Shown here: one piece after another, positions 46,039 through 54,123 of the stretch
How the letters are laid out: every line of letters begins with the position of its first letter
How positions within the stretch are numbered: position 1 is the stretch's first letter
Assembly (NCBI RefSeq): GCF_013167215.1
Contig: NZ_JABJWY010000006.1
Coordinates: forward strand, 1 to 64,000
Direction: 5' to 3'
Length of the DNA: 64,000 nucleotides
From: Sphingobacterium prati
Lineage (GTDB): Bacteria; Bacteroidota; Bacteroidia; Sphingobacteriales; Sphingobacteriaceae
Position numbers and translations under genes: made by a program
Notes under the pieces: model-generated
Seen by the model: only the letters and a program-made list of their open reading frames with translations
The model's database searches: none
What the model was told of the DNA's origin: nothing

Positions 46039-47334
46039 ATGATGGAACAATTTAGAGTAAGTGTAAAAATCGGTTTGCTAGTGCTGGCAAGTTGCATGCT
46101 TCAGGCCTGTAGATTAAATAAGACTACTGGGATCTCCCGATCTCAAATAACAGGGCAGGCCGAGCGGCATTTCGCGGAGTTTGTCGGTATTAAAAATCAT
46201 CTGCACCAGCATCCCGAACTTTCGGGTAAGGAAATCATGACGAAGGAATTTGTGCGGCAATATCTGGTAAAATTGGGCTTAGAAGTAAAATCAGATCTAT
46301 ATGGTCAAAGTGTGATAGGCATTTTGAAGGGTAAAAAGGCAGGTAGAAAAATTGCCTGGCGATCCGACATGGATGCCTTGGCGATGGATAGTAATCTGGA
46401 TGAGCTCTATAAATCTCATACCAAGGGCGTTCACCACGGTTGTGGCCACGATGCACATATGGCTATTGCATTGGGGATTGCCAAGGTAATGGCTCAGAAT
46501 AAGAAACAGATGAAAGGGGACGTTTATTTTATTTTTCAACCAGAGGAAGAGACCTTTAATGGGGCAAAGAAGATTATGGAAACTAATTTTTTGGCTGATT
46601 TAGGGATCGAAGAAATCTATGGGCTCCACGTAACAGCTTTTCCTGTTGGCCAAATCTTCGTAAAGCCGAATGAAATGTTTGCCCATCAAAGAGAGATCCA
46701 TGTCCAAATGAAAGGGATAACATTGAATTCGGAACAACTTAATAAAATCTCTGCTGTTGTTGCAAAGAAATTGAACAGAATTCCTAAAGGAACTAACCCG
46801 GCGGATATACAGAAAATAGCAGATCCAGCGCTTGGCGTGGCCAGCCCCAATACAATATTCCTTGATTATTCATTTGCCGATGGTAAGTTCCATGTTTCGA
46901 AAAATGGGGAAATACAAAATTTGGCGTTAGAAATGTATGAGACTAATAGTGCTGCAATTCCGAATATCCTTCCTAAAGTAAGAACTGCGGTAGAGGAAAT
47001 GGGATTATCCAGGTACGTCCAATCCATTTCGTTTAGTCGAGAGAATCCTACGGTCATGAATGATGCTAGATTGACTAGCGAAGCTTATCAAATTCTTCGA
47101 CAGGAAAAAGGAATAGATATTTACTTAAGTCAAGGTCAGATTCCCTATTTTAACGACGACTTTGCCTATTTTCAGCAAAAAATTCCAGGTGTCTATTTCT
47201 TTCTTGGCGGATCTAATTTTAGTAAAGGAATTGTAGCTATGAACCATACCTCTCATTTTCAAATTGATGATACCTGTTTAAAAACCGGAGTTAGTGCATT
47301 TGCGTATCTATTAAGTAGAAGACTGTCAGAATAG
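46039..47334 (+). CDS. M20-family amidohydrolase/peptidase, lipoprotein
   Basis: 431-residue metal-dependent amidohydrolase of the HipO/AbgB/IAA-amino acid hydrolase group. Lipobox LQAC at about residue 24 predicts membrane anchoring, less usual for this family. Metal site signature HHGCGHDAHM (Cys and His ligands) about 132-141, the QPEEE catalytic glutamate motif about 168-172, and a late MNHTSHFQID His. Hydrolyses N-acyl or peptide amides; substrate unknown. A second ATG sits one codon later. It is followed by its own terminator. Confidence 0.88.
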   Translation: MMEQFRVSVKIGLLVLASCMLQACRLNKTTGISRSQITGQAERHFAEFVGIKNHLHQHPELSGKEIMTKEFVRQYLVKLGLEVKSDLYGQSVIGILKGKKAGRKIAWRSDMDALAMDSNLDELYKSHTKGVHHGCGHDAHMAIALGIAKVMAQNKKQMKGDVYFIFQPEEETFNGAKKIMETNFLADLGIEEIYGLHVTAFPVGQIFVKPNEMFAHQREIHVQMKGITLNSEQLNKISAVVAKKLNRIPKGTNPADIQKIADPALGVASPNTIFLDYSFADGKFHVSKNGEIQNLALEMYETNSAAIPNILPKVRTAVEEMGLSRYVQSISFSRENPTVMNDARLTSEAYQILRQEKGIDIYLSQGQIPYFNDDFAYFQQKIPGVYFFLGGSNFSKGIVAMNHTSHFQIDDTCLKTGVSAFAYLLSRRLSE

Positions 47335-47647
47335 TATCGGGAAATAAGTTCATTAAATTAAATGGTTTTGATTTTTCTCAGAATTTATTCAGTGTATCTT
47401 TTAAGCCACATCAATAGCGATGTGGCTTTTTGTTTGCTCAGTCCTTGACTGATATTCGGTAGCTGTTTCATACCGCTTATATACCTACGGAATTTGATTT
47501 TTCAGGCTTGGTTCTCCTTTAAATTTGTATTGAAATAGCTGCGGGAGTAGTCATTTGCAGCATATATTGAATAAAACAGAAATCTAGATTTTAATAAAAA
47601 ATAAGCGCTTACTCACGATCAGGAAATTTAAAAAAATTAAAGAAGAC
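47335..47647. other. Gap before the lysis cassette
   Basis: About 310 bases. The first part holds the amidohydrolase terminator (47403-47431). The remaining about 215 bases before the amidase ATG have no clear TAnnTTTG promoter, so expression of the cassette may depend on an atypical promoter. Confidence 0.4.
47403..47431 (+). terminator. Terminator after M20 amidohydrolase
   Basis: AAGCCACATC (47403-47412) pairs with GATGTGGCTT (47419-47428), six-base loop, followed by Ts. Confidence 0.85.
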
Positions 47648-48142
47648 ATGGATATTAAAGAACATCAATTGATAGGAGTTTCCTTTCACGATACACCGAA
47701 TAAGAACGGGATTATTAACCCTATTTATATCATTATACATTATGATGGTGCCACTAATGCGACTAGTGCCATTCATTGGATGTCGGATCCGAGAAGTAAA
47801 GTTTCGGCTCATGTGCACATCAGTAGGGAAGGGATAGTGACACAGTTGGCACCATTTAACGTTAAATGCTGGCATGCGGGTTTGAGTTTTTGGGGAGGAT
47901 TGAACGATTTGAACAGGTATAGCATTGGAATCGAGTTGCAAAATAAGGGAACAGAAGTTTATACCGAAAAGCAAATCAATGCAGCGATTGAAGTATGCCA
48001 GGCAATTATTGCTCATTATCCGATTCAGGAGATTTTAGGACATAGCGATATTGCTCCAGGGAGAAAGGAGGATCCGGGGAAGCAGTTCCCCTGGAAGAAG
48101 TTTAAGCCACTACTAAAAAAGAGTCACGATGGAACTATTTGA
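47648..48142 (+). CDS. N-acetylmuramoyl-L-alanine amidase (endolysin-like)
   Basis: 164-residue amidase_2 (T7 lysozyme/PGRP fold) that cuts the peptide from MurNAc in peptidoglycan. Zinc-site pieces: IIIHYDGA (His), CWHAG (His) and GHSDIAPGRKEDPG (His and the catalytic-type Asp/Lys motif). There is no signal peptide, as for phage endolysins that need a holin or other export route. The minimal single-domain size also fits a phage endolysin. It overlaps the next gene by 14 bases. A family of cell-encoded AmpD homologues is the main alternative, but the neighbours favour phage origin. Confidence 0.88.
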   Translation: MDIKEHQLIGVSFHDTPNKNGIINPIYIIIHYDGATNATSAIHWMSDPRSKVSAHVHISREGIVTQLAPFNVKCWHAGLSFWGGLNDLNRYSIGIELQNKGTEVYTEKQINAAIEVCQAIIAHYPIQEILGHSDIAPGRKEDPGKQFPWKKFKPLLKKSHDGTI

Positions 48143-48506
48143 AATTTTAGAAAAGTTAATTATTCCTATTGCTACAGCTATTGGAGGTTACCTTGTTGGT
48201 CGGCCGAAACAGCAGGCAGAAGTGGAAGCTACAAATGTGGATAATGCTGGAAAGGTCATTGATAAGTGGGAGAGCTATGCAAACCGGCTTGAAAAGGATA
48301 TAGAGCATTTAAGGGCTATTATTGAGGATCTTAATCAGGGGCTCAAACTTGCCAATGAGGACCGTGTGGCTTGTTCGAAAACGCTAGCGGAATTGCAGGT
48401 TAAATATGATGATCTGATGAAACTCTATAATGAATTGCAAATTGAACTAAAAAAAGTAAAAAATGAAAAATATATTTCTATTGACCGTAATGCTACTGCT
48501 CGTTAG
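48129..48506 (+). CDS. Membrane coiled-coil protein, holin- or i-spanin-like
   Basis: 125 residues: one N-terminal membrane helix about 8-25 (EKLIIPIATAIGGYLVG), then a charged coiled coil about 35-110 with heptad-like Leu/Ile spacing. This topology is that of Rz-type inner membrane spanins, or of small phage holin-like proteins, but no family is recognised. It overlaps both neighbours: 14 bases with the amidase and 44 bases with the lipoprotein gene. The long overlap with a lipoprotein frame recalls the Rz/Rz1 arrangement. Confidence 0.65.
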   Translation: MELFEILEKLIIPIATAIGGYLVGRPKQQAEVEATNVDNAGKVIDKWESYANRLEKDIEHLRAIIEDLNQGLKLANEDRVACSKTLAELQVKYDDLMKLYNELQIELKKVKNEKYISIDRNATAR

Positions 48507-48975
48507 TAGCTGCGGTCTATTTAAAAAGACAGTAAGAACAAAGGAGTCACAAATCCTGAAGACGAATGAAGAAATGACCCTACTGTCAAAAGTGGACTCT
48601 GGTAGGATACGCTTGGAAGTTGCACAGTCTCATAACCGTCTTTCGGTACATACAGTGGATCTGATGCATATTGAGGGTGAAAAAATGGAGATCAGTCCGG
48701 ATGGAACGATAAATATAATTAAAGGAAAGATCCATAAGAAGCTAACCCGTAATGTGGATAGCAGTAAGAGATTTAAGCAATCTGTTTCCGAGCAGCGACA
48801 GGCGGTAGAACAGCGTGTCTTGCACAAAGAGGAAAAACTCCAGTTGGCGGATAAAATGACAACACGAACAGCTAGGCCAGTGGTAACAAGCATGCTGTAT
48901 TTTTTTATCGGCCTACTTGTCTTGGCAGGCGCCGTGATTTGGTGGATGCGAAGGAGGATAGGGGGGAAGGATTAA
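48463..48975 (+). CDS. Lipoprotein with C-terminal membrane helix, spanin-like
   Basis: 170 residues. Lipobox VSSC near Cys17, a polar middle with helical, coiled-coil-prone stretch (EQRQAVEQRVLHKEEKLQ), and a C-terminal membrane helix about 143-163 (MLYFFIGLLVLAGAVIWW) followed by RRR. A lipidated N-terminus plus a C-terminal inner-membrane helix is the defining layout of unimolecular spanins, which join outer and inner membranes at the end of phage lysis. Starts inside the previous gene. Family not recognised by sequence, so the call rests on topology and context. Confidence 0.6.
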   Translation: MKNIFLLTVMLLLVSSCGLFKKTVRTKESQILKTNEEMTLLSKVDSGRIRLEVAQSHNRLSVHTVDLMHIEGEKMEISPDGTINIIKGKIHKKLTRNVDSSKRFKQSVSEQRQAVEQRVLHKEEKLQLADKMTTRTARPVVTSMLYFFIGLLVLAGAVIWWMRRRIGGKD

Positions 48976-48986
48976 AGCCTACTATG

Positions 48987-49029
48987 CCGATCAAAGGAAG
49001 CAACCTGTCTGCTTGTGTCCTTTGATCGG
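48987..49029. terminator. Bidirectional terminator between convergent genes
   Basis: CCGATCAAAGGA (48987-48998) pairs perfectly with TCCTTTGATCGG (49018-49029), and the stem extends by wobble and A-T pairs. No strong T-run on either side, but it sits exactly between the lipoprotein gene and the minus-strand gene at 49062. Confidence 0.65.
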
Positions 49030-49061
49030 TATAATAATCTAGCGTTCTTTGGGAAACTTTC

Positions 49062-49685
49062 TTACTTATCATTGAAACGTTTGTTGATAAAATAGTAATT
49101 TACAGCCTGTTTAATATCTTTCCTGAAATCGTTATATAGGTCAAATTGATTGCAAGCACAAATAATAGATTTTTGTAAGGTATCGCTATTAATCTTTAGA
49201 TATGGGCCGAGTTCTTTGTATATCGTGCTTTTTACTTTCGTCTTTAGGTTGTCCAGTTTTTCCGGCTGAAAAATCCGTAAAACGACTGCGATTGCTTTGT
49301 AACGATGTTGGATGTCCTTGTAATTGATGTATTCGCCCTTAATCTGTTGGTTGGGGATACCCATAAATTCACAATAACAGTCGATGACTTGACTTATTTT
49401 GGTAAGATCGGGTTCATATATCTTATCTATTGATCTCAATATCTCAGGATGATTTTCTTTTAAGAAACTCAAAATGAAAGAATAATATAATGTGTTCATA
49501 CGTAGGGAATTGATCTTGTCATTTTGTTGTATTGGGGATGTGGTTAATTCTTGTTGTGGAAGTAGAACTGACATAAACTCTACCTGCTGTGTCTGTTTTG
49601 GATGAATGTCCTGGGTACTAATATAACCCTGGTTCAATGCGAAGGACCTTTCTAGCTGTGAATTTGTTGTGAAGAAGCGTTGCAT
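49062..49685 (-). CDS. Hypothetical protein beside the lysis cassette
   Basis: 207 residues, no recognised family. It has no signal peptide or membrane helix; the C-terminal two thirds is alpha-helical with several aromatic/basic segments. Two cysteines lie together in VIDCYCEFMGIP and two in IICACNQF. Divergently placed from the CI-like repressor gene across an operator-like region, which is where a phage or mobile element would keep a co-regulated early gene. Confidence 0.6.
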   Translation of the reverse strand: MQRFFTTNSQLERSFALNQGYISTQDIHPKQTQQVEFMSVLLPQQELTTSPIQQNDKINSLRMNTLYYSFILSFLKENHPEILRSIDKIYEPDLTKISQVIDCYCEFMGIPNQQIKGEYINYKDIQHRYKAIAVVLRIFQPEKLDNLKTKVKSTIYKELGPYLKINSDTLQKSIICACNQFDLYNDFRKDIKQAVNYYFINKRFNDK

Positions 49686-49807
49686 ATTTGATGTTTTAAA
49701 ATGAATATTATTTTCTCTGTCTTATCGTCTTTTAATACATGCCACGAGTGGCCTTTTTCCTGCTGGTGATAGTGCCGCTGAGCGATCTGTCATTATGAAT
49801 ATATATT

Positions 49808-49967
49808 GTTAAACAAAGTTAAACAAATTTGTTAATCATTCAAGCGTTTTTATGATTATTTTACTGAATAATTTATGCTTTTTAAAAAGTGTTAAACTTA
49901 TTTGTTTAGTATTAATTATTTGATAATCAAATATTAATGTATTTATTTTGTTTATTTATTTGTTTAG
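49808..49967. promoter_or_regulatory. Operator-like array of TTTGTTTA motifs
   Basis: The octamer TTTGTTTA occurs at 49901-49908, 49947-49954 and 49959-49966 on the plus strand, and as TAAACAAA at 49810-49817 and 49820-49827. The last two are part of exact tandem copies of GTTAAACAAA ten bases apart. All lie in the divergent gap between the hypothetical gene and the S24-type repressor, the place expected for repressor operators. The region is AT-rich, so chance matches are a risk. Confidence 0.5.
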
Positions 49968-50041
49968 GTTTAATAAGTTGTGTAACTTAGTGTCAGATTG
50001 TTATGATTTAGTGTAACATTTGTTAAATATCCTATAAAAAC

Positions 50042-50845
50042 ATGGAAACTTATCCAGCTAATAATTTTGAAGTTTTGCGCTTGGAGATGGGGATTACCAA
50101 CCGGGAGTTTGCGGGCATATTGGGCGTGCGCGAGCAGGTATATTCGCGTATCAAGAAAGGTGAATATCCGATTGGTCTTACGATGAAAACCAGGATTCAA
50201 AATGCTTTTCCTCAAGTTCAATACGATTGGTTGCTCTATGGGAAAGGAGAACGAAATGAGCCTGGAGCTTCTCAGTCTGATACTATTTCAATGATCAATG
50301 TAGGAAACGGTAAGTCCATTGGATATTTTTCTAATGATGTTAAGTTTATTGATGAAAATAAAAACAATATATTCTTTGAGGTATCTCCGGGACGTTATCT
50401 GATGCAGACCAAGCTTGTTACCGAGAAGGCAAAAGCTGGTTATCTTTCGGGTTTTTCAGATGCGGAATACATGGACGATTTACCGGCGCATTTTATTACG
50501 GTAAATGAATTTCACAAAGGTGCTTACCGTTCTTTTGAAGTTAGTGGAGATAGTATGACTGATGGGACTGACGCTAGTGTCCTTGATGGTGATATTGTTA
50601 CTGGACGTCTGATTAAGCGTGAACTATGGCAATCAAAATTCCATACCCATAAATATAGATATTGGGTCATCGTACATCGCTATGAAGGAGTAATTATTAA
50701 GGAAATAGCCAACCACGATGTCACCAATGGAATCCTTACACTACGTTCTCTCAATTTAGATAAAGCTACCTATCCAGATTTTGAAGTCAGTTTGGATGAT
50801 GTGGATCAGATCTTTAATGTTGTTGATATCAGCCGCTCATTATAA
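50042..50845 (+). CDS. CI/LexA-like phage repressor, S24 peptidase domain
   Basis: 267 residues: N-terminal helix-turn-helix about 8-60 (NREFAGILGVREQVYSRIKKG) and a C-terminal S24 self-cleaving peptidase domain about 125-265. The nucleophile is Ser171 in SGDSM, the likely base lysine is in VIIKEI, and an AG pair in KAKAGYLSGF (around residue 137) is the expected cleavage site. Such repressors hold a prophage silent until the SOS response triggers cleavage. No integrase or phage structural gene lies nearby, so it may now control only the adjacent lysis-like genes. Confidence 0.9.
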   Translation: METYPANNFEVLRLEMGITNREFAGILGVREQVYSRIKKGEYPIGLTMKTRIQNAFPQVQYDWLLYGKGERNEPGASQSDTISMINVGNGKSIGYFSNDVKFIDENKNNIFFEVSPGRYLMQTKLVTEKAKAGYLSGFSDAEYMDDLPAHFITVNEFHKGAYRSFEVSGDSMTDGTDASVLDGDIVTGRLIKRELWQSKFHTHKYRYWVIVHRYEGVIIKEIANHDVTNGILTLRSLNLDKATYPDFEVSLDDVDQIFNVVDISRSL

Positions 50846-51231
50846 GGCTTGTCTTGACCCACCACTTTCTCCACCTTAAGCAGGCTGAAATGATGCACAG
50901 CTTTATATTTTTGGAAATTAAAATACATAGTTACAGCCTGTTAATTTTTAAACTAAATAATATAGCAAATAAAACTAATTAAATTAGTTTTATTTGCTAT
51001 ATTTGGCGGTGGATTGAAGGTCGGTGAACATGTCTAATGTATGATGTCATAGCGTCGAACAGTATATATTATATGCGCTATTACGTATAACGTACATAAA
51101 GAAAATTGGTTGCTCATTATTCTTGCATGTTCATTGCTTTCAATTCTGACAAATTGAAAGAATAGATCGTACGCGATGAATTTCGAGTTGTGTTGTGCCG
51201 GTCACATACCATCAGGGACATTACGAATTTA
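50846..51231. other. Intergenic region holding the 22-bp palindrome
   Basis: About 390 bases between the repressor and the minus-strand gene ending at 51232. Apart from the palindrome at 50959-51003, I see no gene, promoter or terminator. Confidence 0.5.
50959..51003. repeat. 22-bp perfect inverted repeat
   Basis: The 22 bases 50959-50980 are the exact reverse complement of 50982-51003, with a single A between. The arms are AT-rich (core TAGCAAATAAAACTA). It lies 113 bases after the repressor stop. Without a T-run it is a poor terminator; cruciform, phage-type attachment/recombination site or protein-binding palindrome are options. Confidence 0.85.
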
Positions 51232-52314
51232 TCATTTCCACTTTCTGTAATTTTTTGGGATTAAAGGGATTCCTTTTGGAAAATAGAGTCCGTTAAAATC
51301 AAAATAAAAGAAAGTCCCAGTTTCAGCATGTCTGATTTGCAAAAGAGCCTTTAAACTTTTGGGTGTACTGATATATCTATAATCGAAGCGGTCATTTCCC
51401 AGAACAGGAAGGTTCCCTTGCTGTGTATTGACGAGTATCAGTTGTGTTTGATCATCTTTTGCTGGTATTAGGCTAAATTCATTGTTCAATACAATTGCTT
51501 TATTTTGAGGGGTAACTATCTGGTTTGATATGCTCGGCGGTGGTATCATGCTTCCCTGCAGTTCAATTTCTTGATTGAGTAATTGTGCGATTGCATCACG
51601 TTCATAAGCGACGGTACCTAACTTGCTAAAATCAGTGTTATAAATTTCAACCGCAAGGTTCGATTCGGGAATACCGTATTTCTGACCGAACACACGTTGG
51701 ATCGCGGTTTTGCTTCCTAGCACAAACCCGATCAGCGTCATGGGAGCATTTTCATTTATTCGATATATGAGATCAAAACTTTCAAAACTGGGTAAAGAAT
51801 TAATGGGCGCAAAGTTATTATCGGGAGTTAAAACATCGTAGGTTTCATCTGTTTTCAATGCCCAGAGATATTGTTTGCCATCTAAACTTTCATTGTCCCA
51901 AGCGTCAATATTTGGTTCAATTTTTTTATAGTGTGTAGCAAGCCGTATTGGTGAATTTCCTGGCCTTAGTAGAACAGAGTTTCCATTCAATTCAAAGTGA
52001 TAATAACTGTCGTTCTTGATTCTCAAACGGCCGCAGGTCCTATCCAAGTACCCCGAAAACTGTGCTTTCCCTGAGTAGGCATCAATGACCTCGTCCCCCC
52101 CTTCATTTTTCGCTACGATATAGCTTTGAAAATCGCCAACCACATCATAATTACCGGGACCGTTTATAAAACTATCGGGAGAAACAAGTTCCGTTCCCGA
52201 AACGTTCAATATGCCTAATTTACCTTCGAATTTAAAAGGGACAAATTGCGGACGTTCCTGAGCGAATACACAGGAGAAAAAGAAAAAAATAATAAAAGCG
52301 AAAATAAACTTCAT
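51232..52314 (-). CDS. Secreted hypothetical protein
   Basis: 360 residues with an N-terminal signal peptide (FAFIIFFFFSCVFA, cleavage before QERPQ; the Cys lies inside and is not a proper lipobox position, though lipidation cannot be ruled out). Opening motif FKFEGKLGILNVSGTELVSP resembles WG/beta-propeller-type repeats found in Bacteroidota periplasmic proteins. No catalytic motif recognised. Stands alone on the minus strand. Confidence 0.7.
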   Translation of the reverse strand: MKFIFAFIIFFFFSCVFAQERPQFVPFKFEGKLGILNVSGTELVSPDSFINGPGNYDVVGDFQSYIVAKNEGGDEVIDAYSGKAQFSGYLDRTCGRLRIKNDSYYHFELNGNSVLLRPGNSPIRLATHYKKIEPNIDAWDNESLDGKQYLWALKTDETYDVLTPDNNFAPINSLPSFESFDLIYRINENAPMTLIGFVLGSKTAIQRVFGQKYGIPESNLAVEIYNTDFSKLGTVAYERDAIAQLLNQEIELQGSMIPPPSISNQIVTPQNKAIVLNNEFSLIPAKDDQTQLILVNTQQGNLPVLGNDRFDYRYISTPKSLKALLQIRHAETGTFFYFDFNGLYFPKGIPLIPKNYRKWK

Positions 52315-52470
52315 CGTAAACTGACTTTTGACATTCGGTGCCGATCGCGATCGCGTGCACTTTCAAATTTGAATTTACAAAAATAAATCTATTCAACTAT
52401 GAAAGTTTTTCTACTTACCCGGGTTGTCTTCAGGATTAGTTTGTACCGAGTTGCCAGCCTACTCGTCGTT

Positions 52471-52650
52471 TTAATTTTCAAAAAGCCATTTTATTCCTAT
52501 AACCAACATAATGATCACTGCGATTAGGTATTTTATTTTAATCACTTGCTGTTTTCTGTAAGCGATGTAGATCCCCAGGGCCATAATCAGGGCAATTGCA
52601 ATAATTACCCATCCAAATGAAAAACTGTTTCCAAGCTCAATATTTATCAT
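52471..52650 (-). CDS. Small two-helix membrane protein, 59 residues
   Basis: 59 codons from ATG 52650 to TAA 52471. Two hydrophobic helices, about 12-31 (FGWVIIAIALIMALGIYIAY) and about 40-57 (YLIAVIIMLVIGIKWLF), joined by a basic turn (RKQQVIKIK), a positive-inside layout giving both termini outside. It is preceded by an AAAGAA box. No family recognised. Lies 32 bases downstream of the minus-strand lipoprotein gene and may be in an operon with it. Confidence 0.6.
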   Translation of the reverse strand: MINIELGNSFSFGWVIIAIALIMALGIYIAYRKQQVIKIKYLIAVIIMLVIGIKWLFEN

Positions 52651-52682
52651 TTCTTTAAATTTTGTTATGTGTTTGATCGTTC

Positions 52683-53186
52683 TTATTCTTTTTCAAATGT
52701 TACGTCCGTTATCCTGTAGTTGAAATTGGTTTTGTCGCGCTCACCTTCAGGTTTTTCTAATTCACTGTAATGTACGGTGCCGGTCATTTTAAACGTAGTA
52801 TGTGTGTCAAGATTGATTTTCTCACCATTTTTATCAATAACATTGAAATTTTTGAGCGTATAGTTCTTTTGATCTGCCGGAAGTTCAAATAGAACATTGT
52901 TGTTTTCTGTTCCAACAGGTAGTATCACGCTAAATGCTGTGAATTTTTCGGAACTGATCGCATGCGGTTTCACAATAAAATTCATTGCCATTGTCTTTGA
53001 TTTACCCGATGAAAAGGTAAAGGAAGGAGCATCAAATTCACCAATTAATTCAATAGTTTTGTTGTGATTGTCATAGCTGGATTCCATTGCTTTGATCGTA
53101 TCTACTGATGTGCCATTGCATGATGATAAGGATATTAAACTTACAGATGCAGCGAGCGTGGCGGCGATTATTCTTTGTGTTTTCAT
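52683..53186 (-). CDS. Lipoprotein, unknown
   Basis: 167 residues, lipobox LSSC with Cys at about 23. Mature region is beta-rich and polar, ending in NFNYRITDVTFEKE. Not a recognised family. The small membrane protein at 52471-52650 follows closely on the same strand. Confidence 0.65.
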   Translation of the reverse strand: MKTQRIIAATLAASVSLISLSSCNGTSVDTIKAMESSYDNHNKTIELIGEFDAPSFTFSSGKSKTMAMNFIVKPHAISSEKFTAFSVILPVGTENNNVLFELPADQKNYTLKNFNVIDKNGEKINLDTHTTFKMTGTVHYSELEKPEGERDKTNFNYRITDVTFEKE

Positions 53187-53297
53187 GGAAATATAGTTTT
53201 ATTGTTTTTGATTAGTTTAAGATAATGATCATTTCATTCGGACTTTTTGTCCTTATTTTTTATAAAAGTACAATAGAATATGCTGCCCTTTGTTGCA

Positions 53298-53330
53298 GGA
53301 TTTAAATTCGTTGTGAACGAATTTAAATCC
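53298..53330. repeat. 15-bp perfect hairpin
   Basis: GGATTTAAATTCGTT (53298-53312) is perfectly complementary to AACGAATTTAAATCC (53316-53330) around the loop GTG. A T-rich but interrupted stretch follows on the plus strand. There is no plus-strand gene ending here, so the role is unclear; on the minus strand it lies downstream of the DUF1772 gene. Confidence 0.8.
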
Positions 53331-53531
53331 GTGAGCTCTTTTGCTTTTTTCGCTTTTCGAATAATCAATTGCCTGTAATATTGTAACCTCTAAGACGCTT
53401 GGTCTTGTTGGTTGTGGGAGAAAGCACAATAGCGAGTGGATTAAGCAATAAAGAGGTCTAAAAATAGAGCGGAACTGCCTGCTAAGGATATTACAAAATT
53501 ATATAATTTGAGCGAATGCCTATATTTTTCC
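53331..53531. other. Short intergenic tail near DUF1772
   Basis: Nothing beyond a T-rich patch after the 15-bp hairpin is seen. No promoter or gene could be supported in this part. Confidence 0.4.
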
Positions 53532-54029
53532 TTAATCTTTGGTTCTGAAAAAGATAAGGCTGATGATGAGGCAAAATAAAGTTATAAAGGAGAATACAGT
53601 TCGGATATTGTTCCAGAATACCCAGGGATCCTCAATTAGAAGGCGCATCTGGTGTATGGCATCTGATGATGCTTTTGAAAGATCGAACGAATCCAGTTGA
53701 TTATTTAAGGGAACGTTTTTGGCGCCGGTAATCATAAATACACCGATAATATAACTTAAGCATGCCGTCAATATCAAATAGAATTTCGGAGATGAAAGGT
53801 CAAAATACAGGACTGACGAAGTAATTAACAATAATGGTGCCCCCAGAAAACAGCTGTAAAATACTGGATTTAAGATTTCTCTGTTGATGTTTTGCATCGC
53901 CATCAGATAAGTCTTGTCATCCAGTTTCTGAAGTCCTAAATTGACAGAGAATGTATATGCGAAAAACAGGCCTGATATTAATGCTGAAGTGATTGCTGCT
54001 GCTGCTATCGTGATTTCATGTAATTTCAT
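53532..54029 (-). CDS. DUF1772 (anthrone oxygenase-like) membrane protein
   Basis: 165 residues with four predicted membrane helices (about 8-28, 55-75, 83-103, 140-160). The NVPLNNQLDSFD segment matches the conserved N-x-P-x-N motif of DUF1772. Some members act in ring oxidation, most are uncharacterised. Co-directional with the AraC and two flavin enzyme genes upstream, suggesting an oxidation-related cluster. Confidence 0.88.
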   Translation of the reverse strand: MKLHEITIAAAAITSALISGLFFAYTFSVNLGLQKLDDKTYLMAMQNINREILNPVFYSCFLGAPLLLITSSVLYFDLSSPKFYLILTACLSYIIGVFMITGAKNVPLNNQLDSFDLSKASSDAIHQMRLLIEDPWVFWNNIRTVFSFITLFCLIISLIFFRTKD

Positions 54030-54123
54030 TGCAGTCGAATTTAAAAGAGTAGCGATTTTATTTAATTTCCTTTATCAAAAATCGTCATCAATAAGCTTCC
54101 AAAATAGAATAAAAACGACAATA

